A DNA stretch of 64,000 bases from Pseudomonas sp. DTU12.3. Its GTDB lineage: Bacteria > Pseudomonadota > Gammaproteobacteria > Pseudomonadales > Pseudomonadaceae. Position numbers and translations under genes: made by a program. The notes under the pieces are model-generated. The model had not been told where the DNA came from. It did not search any database and saw nothing but the letters and a program-made list of their open reading frames with translations. Shown here in pieces: positions 1 to 11,745 of the stretch (within the stretch, counting starts at the first letter, position 1; every line of letters starts with the position of its first letter). The stretch is from positions 360,001 to 424,000 of the forward strand of contig NZ_CP027218.1 of the NCBI RefSeq assembly GCF_004124275.1, written 5' to 3'.

Positions 1-108
<108 letters not shown>

Positions 109-189
109 ATCGACGACATCAGCTGCTCCATAAGTTCCCACACGAATTGCTTGATTCATTGAAGAAGACGAAAGAAGCAGCCCGAAATT

Positions 190-266
<77 letters not shown>

Positions 267-296
267 ATTTTGTGTGGGAAACGCCTGTAGAAATAC

Positions 297-372
297 GGGG
301 CCATAGCTCAGCTGGGAGAGCGCCTGCCTTGCACGCAGGAGGTCAACGGTTCGATCCCGTTTGGCTCCACCA
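297..372 (+). tRNA. tRNA-Ala (TGC anticodon)
   Basis: A 76-nt cloverleaf lies 30 nt after tRNA-Ile. The acceptor arms GGGGCCA and TGGCTCC pair with a G3-U70 wobble, the identity element recognised by alanyl-tRNA synthetase. The anticodon loop CTTGCAC carries TGC and CCA is encoded. It is the second standard spacer tRNA of the operon. Confidence 0.97.
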
Positions 373-457
373 CTACTGCTTCTGAAGTTTGAAAGCTTAG
401 AAATGAGCATTCCATCGTTGTGATGATGAATGTTGATTTCTAGTCTTTGACTAGTTC

Positions 458-470
458 GTTCTTTAAAAAT
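458..470 (+). promoter_or_regulatory. boxA-like rRNA antitermination element
   Basis: GTTCTTTAAAAAT lies in the spacer between tRNA-Ala and 23S. It resembles the boxA sequence (TGCTCTTTAACAAT in enterics) that recruits NusB and S10 to stop premature termination in rRNA operons. The placement about 150 nt before 23S fits. The match is by eye and partial. Confidence 0.45.
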
Positions 471-619
471 TTGGGTATGTGATAGAAAGATAGACTGAAC
501 GTTACTTTCACTGGTAACGGATCAGGCTAAGGTAAAATTTGTGAGTTCTCTTAGTTGAGAAATTCGAATTTTCGGCGAATGTCGTCTTCACAGTATAACC
601 AGATTGCTTGGGGTTATAT

Positions 620-3510
<2,891 letters not shown>

Positions 3511-3680
3511 CATATAACACCCAAGCAATTTGCATGCTCCAAGCTGAAAAGCGAGAGAGACCAGATTGCGGTGTGTGAAGACGAAACGAACCGAAAGTTC
3601 GATGTTCACAAACACCGAAAGCTATCACATACCCAATTTGCTGAAGCGAGGCCGTCCGGCCACGACTCAGTACCCGAATT

Positions 3681-3797
3681 TCTTGACGACCATAGAGCGT
3701 TGGAACCACCTGATCCCATCCCGAACTCAGCAGTGAAACGATGCATCGCCGATGGTAGTGTGGGGTTTCCCCATGTGAGAGTAGGTCATCGTCAAGA
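3681..3797 (+). rRNA. 5S rRNA, first copy
   Basis: This is a 5S rRNA of about 117 nt. It contains the hallmark CCTGATCCCATCCCGAACTC and its ends TCTTGACGAC and GTCATCGTCAAGA pair. It follows 23S by about 170 nt and is followed directly by a rho-independent terminator. A second copy starts 221 nt downstream and differs at one base (C at 3731, T at 3952). Confidence 0.95.
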
Positions 3798-3807
3798 TTA
3801 AATTCCG

Positions 3808-3842
3808 AAACCCCAATTGCGAAAGCAGTTGGGGTTTTGTTT
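3808..3842 (+). terminator. Rho-independent terminator after 5S copy 1
   Basis: The stem CCCCAATTGC / GCAGTTGGGG has a GAAA loop and is followed by TTTTGTTTT. It lies between the two 5S genes, so the second 5S depends on read-through or antitermination. Confidence 0.85.
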
Positions 3843-3901
3843 TAGTAGAAGTAACCGTTTTTGCTGGCTTGTTACCGTGTTGACGAGTCAGATACAGAAT
3901 T

Positions 3902-4018
3902 TCTTGACGACCATAGAGCGTTGGAACCACCTGATCCCATCCCGAACTCAGTAGTGAAACGATGCATCGCCGATGGTAGTGTGGGGTTTCCCCATGTGAG
4001 AGTAGGTCATCGTCAAGA
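3902..4018 (+). rRNA. 5S rRNA, tandem second copy
   Basis: This is a second complete 5S gene, identical to the first apart from one C-to-T change at 3952. The 20 or so bases after it (GATTAAATTCCGA) are also shared, so the duplicated unit includes the terminator-proximal flank. Extra 5S genes at the end of one rrn operon are known in Pseudomonas. Confidence 0.94.
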
Positions 4019-4029
4019 TTAAATTCCGA

Positions 4030-4066
4030 GACCCCTGTCTGCTAACGCAGACAGGGGTTTTGTCAT
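4030..4066 (+). terminator. Terminator ending the rRNA operon
   Basis: A perfect 12-bp stem (ACCCCTGTCTGC / GCAGACAGGGGT) with loop TAAC is followed by TTTTGTCATTT. It closes the rrn operon just before the convergent PepSY gene. The stem differs from the first 5S terminator, so this part was not copied with the 5S duplication. Confidence 0.88.
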
Positions 4067-4090
4067 TTCAGCGCCTGCAAAAACCAATAA

Positions 4091-5269
4091 TCAGATTGCT
4101 TTGCGTGCCTTGCTGATACGTCGAGCCTGCCATTTGCGCCACCAGATGTAGACGCCAGTCCCCGACAGCCCCGCAATCAAAATACCTAATACCGCGATCA
4201 TCACTTGTCCGGTAACGCCAATGATTCGTCCACCGTGTATCGGCAACTGCAACCGATAGAACTGCTCCCCCAACGTGCCTTGCCCTGCGATCTCCTGTCC
4301 CAACAATCGTCCGTCCGTGCCATGAAAGAACAACCAGGATTTGCCATGCGCTTCTGTGTCGTGTTGCCCAAACCCTGCGCCGTAGAAGTTGTACTCAAAG
4401 CTGTAATACAACTCCCCGATTGCCGCCGTCAGTCCTAATCGGTTCCCCTCCTGCAACGCCCTCTCATATGCCTGTTGATAACTCAATTGCGTCACGCCCA
4501 ACTCCGCAGGAGGCATTCGTCCCCGCGCTTCATAGACGCTCGGCTCAATCGGTGAAAACAACGACACTACAGGCTTGAATACCTGACTCGGCAAATTCAT
4601 GGCCACACTGCTGATTGCGATCGGCAGCAACAACAGCCACAACCACAATCCCCCCGCACGATGCAGGTCGAAGTTAAGTCGATAGGCATGCCCGCTTTTG
4701 ACCTTCCACGCCGTCGACCACTTCTTCCAGAATGGCTTTCCACGCGGCAGCGTCAGCCATAACGCGACAAAACAATCGATCACCCAAGCGATGGCAACCA
4801 GGCCCATCAGCCACAATCCCCAATTCCCCGGCAATGTCAGGTTGTAGTGGAACTCGAGAATGAACGGGACAAAATTCTCCCGTTGAAAACAACACTCGCC
4901 CCAGTACCGTCGACCTTTCTCTTCGGCACTCACCGGATCCAGATAGAACACCTGATTACGCTCATCGAACGGCTTGCCGGTCGCCGGATCATTGCGCGCG
5001 ACAGCCGCCAGCAATGCGGTATGCCCCGCCTCATGCGGATACTCCATGTACCAGACCTGCAGCTTCGGATGCGCAGCTTGCAACGTATCAACCAGATCGC
5101 CCGGTGGCAGTTGCGTCCCCTGTGCAGAGGCCGAATAAAACTGCGGATTCAACCATTCATCAAGCTCATGGTTGAACGCCAGAATGCTCCCGGTGACTCC
5201 GGCCAGGAGTAAAAATACCGCCGTGGCCAAACCTATATAGCGATGCAGCAAAACCAGAAATGCGCGCAT
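4091..5269 (-). CDS. PepSY-associated inner-membrane protein (FoxB-like)
   Basis: This 392-residue inner-membrane protein belongs to the PepSY-TM family. The first helix follows LHRYIGL (about residues 8-32). Further helices lie near 150-175, 205-230 and 350-378, and a periplasmic PepSY-like domain lies between them. Conserved helix-boundary histidines (LHRYIG near 8, FDLHRAGG near 200, LPIHGG near 345) are typical of family members that may carry heme. It lies 77 bp downstream of a TonB-dependent siderophore receptor and is followed by the rrn operon on the other strand. In P. aeruginosa a PepSY protein next to FoxA (FoxB) acts in ferrisiderophore uptake and probably reduction. The same role is inferred here from context and was not tested. 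Confidence 0.82.
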   Translation of the reverse strand: MRAFLVLLHRYIGLATAVFLLLAGVTGSILAFNHELDEWLNPQFYSASAQGTQLPPGDLVDTLQAAHPKLQVWYMEYPHEAGHTALLAAVARNDPATGKPFDERNQVFYLDPVSAEEKGRRYWGECCFQRENFVPFILEFHYNLTLPGNWGLWLMGLVAIAWVIDCFVALWLTLPRGKPFWKKWSTAWKVKSGHAYRLNFDLHRAGGLWLWLLLLPIAISSVAMNLPSQVFKPVVSLFSPIEPSVYEARGRMPPAELGVTQLSYQQAYERALQEGNRLGLTAAIGELYYSFEYNFYGAGFGQHDTEAHGKSWLFFHGTDGRLLGQEIAGQGTLGEQFYRLQLPIHGGRIIGVTGQVMIAVLGILIAGLSGTGVYIWWRKWQARRISKARKAI

Positions 5270-5295
5270 GAAAAATTTCCCTTCAGATACGACAA

Positions 5296-5331
5296 AGCCA
5301 GCCCCTGAGATTCAGGGGCTGGCTTTTTTAT
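5296..5331. terminator. Stem-loop between receptor and PepSY genes
   Basis: AGCCAGCCCCTGA / TTCAGGGGCTGGCT forms a strong hairpin between the receptor stop codon and the PepSY start. The T-run is good on the plus strand (CTTTTTTAT) and weak on the minus strand (CTTTGTCG). In the direction of these genes it probably only attenuates transcription into the PepSY gene. Confidence 0.6.
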
Positions 5332-5346
5332 GCACAGGACAAAAAC

Positions 5347-7851
5347 TTAGAACTGGTAACTGACCGTCGCCGCGACGTTGCGCTCTTCGCCCATGTAGCA
5401 GAAATTCAGGCTGGCGCAGGAGGCGACGTAGGACTCGTTGGTCAGGTTGTTCGCATTCAAGCGTACGTCGACACCCTTCAAGCCCACCTTGCCCAGGTCA
5501 TAGCCAATCGAAGCGTCGAACAATGTGTAGGACGGCACCTTCAAAGTATTTTCCGCATCCGCCCAGCTGTAGCCGACATAGCGCACACCGCCGCCCAGGC
5601 GCAGACCATCGAGTGCTGCGCTGTCGAATTTGTAGTCAGCCCACAGCGATGCCATATGGCGCGGAGCCTGGGTCGGAGAGTTGCCCTTGTTTTCGATGAC
5701 GTCGGTTGGCGTGCTCAGCGTACTGACCATCGACTTCGAGTACTCGATATCGGTGAAGGTGTAGCTGCCGAGCACTTTCAGGTTGTCGGTCAGCTGCATA
5801 TGCGCTTCAAGTTCCAGGCCTTGAGAGCGGACTGCACCAACCGCGCGATAGAAGTTTTCCTGCGGCAGTTTGGTTGCCAGGTTCTCCTGATCGATACGGA
5901 ACAGCGACGCGGTGAACAGGTTGTCAGTACCCGGCGGTTGATACTTCAGGCCGACTTCCCACTGCGTGCCATCGGTAGGTGCCAGTGGATTACCGGCACT
6001 GTCGGCATAGGAGTTCGGGTTAAACGACTCGGAGTAGCTGATGTACGGCGCCAGGCCGTTATCGAACAAATACAGAGCACCGGCGCGGCCAGTGAGTTTG
6101 GTGCGGCGGTCATTGATCTCGGTGCCTTCCGGGCGCCCCGCTTCGGCGATGCGGTTTTCGTCGGAGGTCTCGACCCAGTCCTGGCGCAGGCCCAGCGAGA
6201 AGCGCCATTTATCCATTTCGATCAGGTCTTGCAGATACACACCGGTCTGCTCCAGACGACGCAGATAGCTGGTATCGCCGTACATATCGATCGCCGAGTT
6301 GCCATACACCGGATTGAACGCGTTGATCGGCGCGAGGCCGCCGCTGGTCCAGTCGACCACGGTCTTGCGGCGCTGATAGTCCGCGCCCATGAGTACCGTG
6401 TGCTTGGTGGCGCCGGTGAAAAATTCAGCCTGAAGCATATTGTCGACGATGAACGCATGCAGTCGCTCGTCACCACCGGTGTAATAGCGGTTCAGCTCGT
6501 TGCTGGTCGGTGTGGTCCAGCCATAGGCATAGACCTGATCCATGTTCACTTTGGAGTCGAGGTAACGGAAGTTCTGCCGCGCGGTGAAGACATCGTTGAA
6601 GCGATGTTCGAACTGATAACCGAAGGATTGCTGATCACGCGAATAACCATCGATGCCCGGCTCGCCCTCGAAGAAATGCGGCGAGATGCGATTGCCATTA
6701 CGCTGATGAATCGTGCCATCCGCCGGCACGCCACCGTGGTAGCCGCCATCCGGATCATGTTGCAGATAAGCCTGCAGGGTCAGCGAAGTATCTTCATTGA
6801 AATCGATGCTGACGGTCGGCGCCAGGGCGAAGCGCTTTTCTTTATTGTGGTCGAATTGGGTGTCGGACTGATCCGTTAAACCGATCAGACGATAGGCGAT
6901 GCGCTTGTCGTCATCGATCGGGCCGCTGAAGTCGAAACCGACCCCGCGCTGCCCCTGCGTGCCAACCGTGGCCTGGACCTGATGGTAAGCCTCGTACAAC
7001 GGCTTTTTGCTGGTCAGTGCCACCAACCCGCCCGGCGAACTGCGGCCGTACAGCACCGAAGATGGCCCCTTGAGAATATCCACGCGCTCAAGGAAATACG
7101 GATCGACCTGCATGGTGCTGTAAGTGCCGCTGTCGCCCATCGACTTGAGGCCATCGAGGTAGATGTTATCCACCGAGCCGTCGTTGAAACCGCGCATCGC
7201 CACGTAGTCGTAACGGTGCGTTGCGCCATAGGGGTTGGTCAGCACGCCGGGGGTGTAGCGCATCGCCTGTGAGACGGTTTGCGAGCCCTGGTCGTCCATT
7301 TGCTCGCGAGTGACCACGGACACGCTTTGCGACGTTTCCAGCAATGCGGTACTGGTTTTCGTGGCGATCTGGCTGTGTGTCGCGTTGTAGCCGTCCATGC
7401 TGCCCAGCGCGTTGCCGAGGGCGAAGCCTTTGATATCGGTGGTCGGTAAAGCCAGCGCTTCGGTCTCCGCGATCGGGCGCAGAATGTAGCTGCTGCCATC
7501 CTGGCTGAGAGCTTCCAGACCCGAACCGCCGAGCAAATGGCTCAGCGCCTGATCGGTTGAATACTCGCCCTGCACACCCGGCGATTGGCGTCCTTGAGTC
7601 TGCTGTGGCGTCATCGACAGGGTGATGTCGGCCTGACGCGCGAACTGATTCAGCGCTTCGCCCAACGGCCCGGCAGCAATGCTAAAGCGCTGGCCGACTT
7701 CACTGTTGGCAGTGCCGGCCGCCAGACTCACGCTAGGCAACACCGCCACACCCAGGGCGGTAGAAAACAGCGCCGCCCGAACGGCATGGCGCAACAGGCC
7801 CGATTCGGCCGTGAAATTCAGAGGGTTTTTACTGGTGGCGCGGACAGTCAT
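5347..7851 (-). CDS. TonB-dependent siderophore receptor with STN signalling domain
   Basis: This 834-residue outer-membrane transducer imports a ferric siderophore. A signal peptide ends near residue 45 (VSLAAG). An STN domain (about 55-125; FSIAAGPLGEALNQFARQA) contacts the FecR anti-sigma. The plug domain (about 150-270) contains SVVTREQMDDQGSQT and ERVDILKGPSSVLYGRSSPG. A beta-barrel follows and ends in the C-terminal aromatic signature VSYQF. The length is normal for FpvA/FoxA/FiuA-type transducers. The sigma and anti-sigma genes lie just upstream on the same strand and a PepSY gene follows. This is the same gene set as the P. aeruginosa fox locus, so a hydroxamate (ferrioxamine- or ferrichrome-like) ligand is a reasonable guess. 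The exact siderophore cannot be read from the sequence. Confidence 0.93.
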   Translation of the reverse strand: MTVRATSKNPLNFTAESGLLRHAVRAALFSTALGVAVLPSVSLAAGTANSEVGQRFSIAAGPLGEALNQFARQADITLSMTPQQTQGRQSPGVQGEYSTDQALSHLLGGSGLEALSQDGSSYILRPIAETEALALPTTDIKGFALGNALGSMDGYNATHSQIATKTSTALLETSQSVSVVTREQMDDQGSQTVSQAMRYTPGVLTNPYGATHRYDYVAMRGFNDGSVDNIYLDGLKSMGDSGTYSTMQVDPYFLERVDILKGPSSVLYGRSSPGGLVALTSKKPLYEAYHQVQATVGTQGQRGVGFDFSGPIDDDKRIAYRLIGLTDQSDTQFDHNKEKRFALAPTVSIDFNEDTSLTLQAYLQHDPDGGYHGGVPADGTIHQRNGNRISPHFFEGEPGIDGYSRDQQSFGYQFEHRFNDVFTARQNFRYLDSKVNMDQVYAYGWTTPTSNELNRYYTGGDERLHAFIVDNMLQAEFFTGATKHTVLMGADYQRRKTVVDWTSGGLAPINAFNPVYGNSAIDMYGDTSYLRRLEQTGVYLQDLIEMDKWRFSLGLRQDWVETSDENRIAEAGRPEGTEINDRRTKLTGRAGALYLFDNGLAPYISYSESFNPNSYADSAGNPLAPTDGTQWEVGLKYQPPGTDNLFTASLFRIDQENLATKLPQENFYRAVGAVRSQGLELEAHMQLTDNLKVLGSYTFTDIEYSKSMVSTLSTPTDVIENKGNSPTQAPRHMASLWADYKFDSAALDGLRLGGGVRYVGYSWADAENTLKVPSYTLFDASIGYDLGKVGLKGVDVRLNANNLTNESYVASCASLNFCYMGEERNVAATVSYQF

Positions 7852-7939
7852 TGTAGGTTTCCGTAGGAAGTCGCAAACGCTTGAGTTGAAGTGCTTACTG
7901 ACTAAGCCGGACTTGCTGCAAAAACCCGCCAGAATAATT

Positions 7940-8941
7940 TCAGGCCACTCGCTCCAGCGTCACCCACCAGCGCGTGCGATAGCGCAATTGCACTGGCAAG
8001 GTCTGCGGCAGCACCGCCAGCAGCTTGTCGGTGTTCTCCAGGCGGAACACGCCGGACAGGCGCAAGTCCGCGACTTCCGCTGCGCAGGTGAGAAAGCCCT
8101 GGCGATAACGCCTGACTTCAGCGAGGAAATCGCCCAGGCGCATATTGCGCGTGACGATCAAGCCGTCGACCCAGGCACCGACATCCATATTCAGCAGCGG
8201 CGCTGGCCGCACCTGACGCCGGTCGATCAGATAACTTTGCCCGGCGCGCGCTTCAATCGAAGTGCCACCGGCGTGAATGGCGACACGCCCGCTGGTCACG
8301 CTGAGCCGCGTGCAATCGTGCTCCTGACGCAGGATGAAGCGCGCATCGAGCGGCTCATAAGTGCCGTGACGGTTCTCTACACGCAGCGGTCGATGAACCG
8401 GTGCGCCTTCATCCGCGCCGCCACAACTGACGATGATTTCGCCACGGCTCAGTTTGATCAGTCGTTGTTGCGCCGTGTAATCGAGATCCACGGCACTGGC
8501 GGTATTGAGTTCGAGCCGCGTGCCATCGGGTAACTGAAAGCCGCGCCGCTCACCGGTCGCCGTGGCGTAATCGGCGCTCCATTGCTGCCACGCCGGGGTG
8601 TCTTTGGCCAGCCACGCGGCAGAGCCCATCAACAACGCGCCCGACAGCAGCTTCAGCGCCTGTCGCCGTCCCAGGCCTTGCGCGCTGTTTTCCAGGGTGT
8701 TCAACGCCACGTGCGCACCGGGTACGGCGCGCAGGTTATTGCTCAACTCGGCTTGCAACGATTGCACCCGTTGCCACGCGAGTTCGTGCTCATGGTGCTC
8801 GGCGCGCCACTGCTCGCACTGGCGGTTGAGGCGCGAATTGCCGTGGTTGTTGCGCAGGCGCAGCAACCAGTGAATGGCCTGCTTGACCACTTTTTGCTGG
8901 GGCTCGGCGCGTCGGCCAAGTGACAGGTTATCCACCGGCAT
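7940..8941 (-). CDS. FecR-family anti-sigma factor / sensor
   Basis: This protein of about 333 residues passes the receptor signal to the ECF sigma factor. The N-terminal cytoplasmic DUF4880 region (about residues 18-60; AIHWLLRL then CEQWRAEHHEHELAWQRV) binds sigma. A single membrane segment (about 95-113) follows RRQALKLL. The periplasmic FecR domain contains FQLPDGTRLELNTASAVDLDY, and the C-terminal STN-binding region ends in WVTLERVA. The start chosen is the ATG at 8941. It overlaps the sigma-gene stop as TGATG, which indicates translational coupling. The frame stays open further upstream, but that part is the sigma gene read out of frame. Confidence 0.93.
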   Translation of the reverse strand: MPVDNLSLGRRAEPQQKVVKQAIHWLLRLRNNHGNSRLNRQCEQWRAEHHEHELAWQRVQSLQAELSNNLRAVPGAHVALNTLENSAQGLGRRQALKLLSGALLMGSAAWLAKDTPAWQQWSADYATATGERRGFQLPDGTRLELNTASAVDLDYTAQQRLIKLSRGEIIVSCGGADEGAPVHRPLRVENRHGTYEPLDARFILRQEHDCTRLSVTSGRVAIHAGGTSIEARAGQSYLIDRRQVRPAPLLNMDVGAWVDGLIVTRNMRLGDFLAEVRRYRQGFLTCAAEVADLRLSGVFRLENTDKLLAVLPQTLPVQLRYRTRWWVTLERVA

Positions 8942-9441
8942 CAGCTTGCGTACCGCAATACATAGCAATGAAACAGCGCATCGGCGACGTAGCGTTCCAC
9001 TGAGCGAAGCGACAGGCCCATTTCTTCGGCAATCTGCTTGTGAGTCAAACCTTCGCACTGCGCCAGGAGAAATGCCTGACGCACTTTCGGCTTCAATCCT
9101 TCCAGCATGCGCGCGATGCTTTCCAGCAGTTCGATCACCAGCGCTCGGGCTTCGGCACTCGGGGTTTGGGCTTCAGGCAAGTGGGCGATGGCTTCGAGGT
9201 AGGCGCGTTCGATCTCCTCACGACGCCAGTGGTCGATCACCAGCCCGCGAGCAATGGTGCGCAGAAAGGCGCGTGGTGCTTTGAGTTCGAGGCGTTCGGT
9301 ACGTTGCAGCAGGCGGACAAAAGTGTCCTGCGCCAGATCCGCCGCATCTGCGGCATTGCCCAGCCGTGCGCGCAGCCAAGCGTTGAGCCAGCCATGGTGA
9401 CTACTGTAAAGCGCCTGTACGGCAAACTCAGGTGAGGACAT
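8941..9441 (-). CDS. ECF sigma factor, FecI type
   Basis: This 166-residue extracytoplasmic-function sigma factor directs RNA polymerase to the receptor gene. Region 2 (about 10-75) contains AADLAQDTFVRLLQ and APRAFLRTIARGLVIDHWRR. Region 4 (about 105-160) contains LKPKVRQAFLLAQCEGLTHKQIAEEMG, with a recognition helix LSLRSVERYVADAL. The start is the ATG at 9441 (MSSPEF), because upstream in-frame sequence runs antisense into the chemoreceptor gene. A Fur-box-like site lies 28 bp in front, giving the classic scheme of Fur repression plus siderophore-induced signalling. Confidence 0.93.
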   Translation of the reverse strand: MSSPEFAVQALYSSHHGWLNAWLRARLGNAADAADLAQDTFVRLLQRTERLELKAPRAFLRTIARGLVIDHWRREEIERAYLEAIAHLPEAQTPSAEARALVIELLESIARMLEGLKPKVRQAFLLAQCEGLTHKQIAEEMGLSLRSVERYVADALFHCYVLRYAS

Positions 9442-9468
9442 GAACGCGACAGCCCGGACGTCACAAAT

Positions 9469-9487
9469 GATAATTAGTCGCATTGTC
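9469..9487 (-). promoter_or_regulatory. Fur-box-like operator upstream of the ECF sigma gene
   Basis: On the minus strand this 19-mer reads GACAATGCGACTAATTATC. It agrees with the Fur consensus GATAATGATAATCATTATC at 14 of 19 positions, counted by eye. It lies 28 bp upstream of the sigma start codon, where it could block the promoter under iron-replete conditions. Confidence 0.65.
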
Positions 9488-9611
9488 AGCAAGGGTTGGA
9501 TAATTTGCAACTGCCGCTCGAACATCAACCCTGAAAATTTCTGTCGCAGCCGCTCTGGCACGCCGTTCGGCGGGAATCCGGCACTAATTCCATCCATTTC
9601 CCATTCGACCC

Positions 9612-9638
9612 TAAGATTTCTCCGACACGTGCCGACAG
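9612..9638 (+). promoter_or_regulatory. Possible FliA (sigma-28) promoter for the chemoreceptor
   Basis: TAAG, 15 nt, then GCCGACAG resembles the flagellar sigma-28 promoter (TAAA-N15-GCCGATAA), matching 9 of 12 positions with exact spacing. It ends 115 bp before the chemoreceptor start. Chemoreceptors are a standard FliA target. Apart from this site and the Fur-like box, I see nothing in the 312-bp gap. Confidence 0.45.
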
Positions 9639-9753
9639 ACTGGTGAGACATGCGTGCACCAAAGTAGAGCGGCCAGAAGAACGCTGCCTGCGCTGTACAT
9701 GGAATGTTGCAACCGGAACGCATCCCCACTTTTGGCATAAGAAGTCCCATGAA

Positions 9754-11634
9754 ATGAATCTCAAGTTCAGCCATAAAATTCTGTTGGCCGCCTCGGGCGT
9801 CGTGGTCCTGGCGTTCGCGCTGTTCACCCTCTACAACGACTATCTGCAGCGAAACACCATTCGCCAGAACCTTCAGTCCTCCGTACAGCAGGCCGGCGAT
9901 CTGACCGCCAGCAGCGTGCAGAACTGGATGAGCGGGCGGATTCTGGTGTTGGAAAACCTCGCGCAGAACGTCGCTCACCAGGGCAAGGACGCGGACTTCC
10001 CGGGTCTGGTCGACCAGCCGGCGTTCACCTCGAACTTCCAGTTCACCTACGTCGGCCAGGCCAACGGGGTATTCACCCAGCGTCCTGACGCGAAGATGCC
10101 GGACGGTTACGACCCACGTCAGCGCCCTTGGTACAAGCAAGCGGTGGCCGCCGACAAAACCATGCTGACGCCGCCATACATGGCAGCTGTCGGCGGTTTG
10201 GTGGTGACCATCGCCATGCCGGTGAAAAAGAACGGCGAACTGCTCGGCGTCGTCGGTGGTGACCTGAGCCTGGAAACCCTGGTGAAGATCATCAACTCGG
10301 TGGACTTCGGTGGCCTCGGCCACGCGTTCCTGGTCAGCGGCGACGGTCAAGTGATCGTCAGCCCGGACAAGGATCAGGTGATGAAGAACCTGAAAGACAT
10401 CTACCCGAACTCCAGCGTGCGCATCGAGAAGGGCAACCAGAACGTGGTGCTCAACGGCCAGGAACGAATCCTCTCGTTTACTCCGGTCAGCGATCTGCCG
10501 AATGCGCAGTGGTACATCGGTCTGTCGATCGACAGAGACAAAGCCTACGCTGCACTTAGCCAATTCCGTACGTCGGCGTTGATCGCGATGTTTGTCGCCG
10601 TGGCGGCCATCGCGCTGCTGCTGAGCCTGTTGATCAACGTCTTGATGCGTCCGCTGACCACCATGGGCCGCGCAATGCAGGACATCGCACAGGGCGAAGG
10701 CGATCTGACTCGTCGCCTGGTGGTCGAAAGCAAAGACGAATTCGGCGAACTGGGCAGCGCATTCAACCAATTCGTAGAGCGGATTCACGCCTCGATTTCC
10801 GAAGTGTCCTCGGCGACCCGTCATGTGCATGACTTGTCGCAGCGGGTGATGGCTTCGTCCAACGCCTCGATCGTCGGCTCTGACGAGCAAAGCGCACGCA
10901 CCAACAGCGTCGCGGCCGCGATCAACGAACTGGGCGCTGCCACGCAGGAAATTGCGCGCAATGCTGCCGATGCTTCGCAGCATGCCAGCGGCGCGAGCGA
11001 GCAGGCCGATGACGGTCGTCAGGTGGTCGAACAAACCATTCAGGCAATGACCGAGCTGTCGCAAAAGATCAGCCTGTCGTGCACCCAGATCGAAACCCTG
11101 AACGCGAGCACCGACAACATCGGCCACATCCTCGATGTGATCAAAGGCATCTCGCAACAGACCAACCTGCTGGCGCTCAACGCCGCGATCGAAGCGGCGC
11201 GTGCTGGTGAGGCCGGGCGTGGGTTTGCGGTGGTGGCGGACGAGGTGCGTAACCTTGCCCATCGCACTCAGGAGTCGGCGGAAGAAATCCACAAGATGAT
11301 CACCTCGCTGCAGATCGGTTCGCGCGAAGCGGTGACCACCATGAACGCCAGCCAGGCCTCCAGCGAGCAGAGCGTGGAAGTAGCCAATCAGGCCGGTTTG
11401 CGTCTGGTCAGCGTGACTCAGCGCATCGGCGAAATCGACGGCATGAACCAGTCGGTGGCAGCGGCCACTGAAGAGCAGACCGCCGTGGTGGAAACCCTCA
11501 ACGTCGACGTTAACCAGATCAACCTGCTGAACCAGCAGAGCGTGGCCAACCTCAATGAAACGTTGAAGGATTGTGATGCGTTGTCGCAGCAGGCCAACCG
11601 CCTGAAGCAACTGGTCGACAGCTTCAAGATCTGA
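9754..11634 (+). CDS. Methyl-accepting chemotaxis protein, PctA/B/C-type dCache amino-acid receptor
   Basis: This 626-residue transmembrane chemoreceptor has TM1 at about residues 8-28, a periplasmic double-Cache domain (about 35-275), TM2 (about 278-300), a HAMP domain (about 302-355) and a cytoplasmic signalling domain. The hairpin tip is [20 protein letters not shown]. The distal dCache module contains Y-x4-R-P-W-Y (YDPRQRPWY) and a later GGD. These are the residues of the dCache_1AA motif that hold the amino and carboxyl groups of an amino acid, so L-amino acids or related amines are the probable ligands. The start is the ATG at 9754 ([14 protein letters not shown]), which matches the N-terminus of the family; upstream in-frame codons are not conserved sequence. 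There is no C-terminal CheR pentapeptide. Confidence 0.92.
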   Translation: MNLKFSHKILLAASGVVVLAFALFTLYNDYLQRNTIRQNLQSSVQQAGDLTASSVQNWMSGRILVLENLAQNVAHQGKDADFPGLVDQPAFTSNFQFTYVGQANGVFTQRPDAKMPDGYDPRQRPWYKQAVAADKTMLTPPYMAAVGGLVVTIAMPVKKNGELLGVVGGDLSLETLVKIINSVDFGGLGHAFLVSGDGQVIVSPDKDQVMKNLKDIYPNSSVRIEKGNQNVVLNGQERILSFTPVSDLPNAQWYIGLSIDRDKAYAALSQFRTSALIAMFVAVAAIALLLSLLINVLMRPLTTMGRAMQDIAQGEGDLTRRLVVESKDEFGELGSAFNQFVERIHASISEVSSATRHVHDLSQRVMASSNASIVGSDEQSARTNSVAAAINELGAATQEIARNAADASQHASGASEQADDGRQVVEQTIQAMTELSQKISLSCTQIETLNASTDNIGHILDVIKGISQQTNLLALNAAIEAARAGEAGRGFAVVADEVRNLAHRTQESAEEIHKMITSLQIGSREAVTTMNASQASSEQSVEVANQAGLRLVSVTQRIGEIDGMNQSVAAATEEQTAVVETLNVDVNQINLLNQQSVANLNETLKDCDALSQQANRLKQLVDSFKI

Positions 11635-11650
11635 CCGCGTTATCGTTCTT

Positions 11651-11711
11651 CGCGAGCAGGCTCGCTCCCACATTTGAAATGTATTTCCCTGTGGGAGCGA
11701 GCCTGCTCGCG
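11651..11711. repeat. REP palindrome (GAGCAGGCTCGCTCCCACA type)
   Basis: Two inverted arms (CGCGAGCAGGCTCGCTCCCACA and its complement) flank a 17-nt centre. It is the first REP family of this window and lies between the convergent chemoreceptor and mgoD genes, where it can act as a bidirectional transcript end. Confidence 0.85.
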
Positions 11712-11745
11712 AAAGCGGTCTGACAATCACCGCAAAGCCGAAGCC

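Noticed and set aside
5656-6879. A 407-codon plus-strand frame opposite the siderophore receptor
   Set aside because: It is an antisense shadow of a well-supported receptor gene, arginine- and histidine-rich, without recognisable domains.
9442-11730. Extension of the ECF sigma frame to a 929-residue protein
   Set aside because: The extra 763 residues are antisense to the chemoreceptor and a REP element. The sigma factor has a proper ATG at 9441 and normal length.
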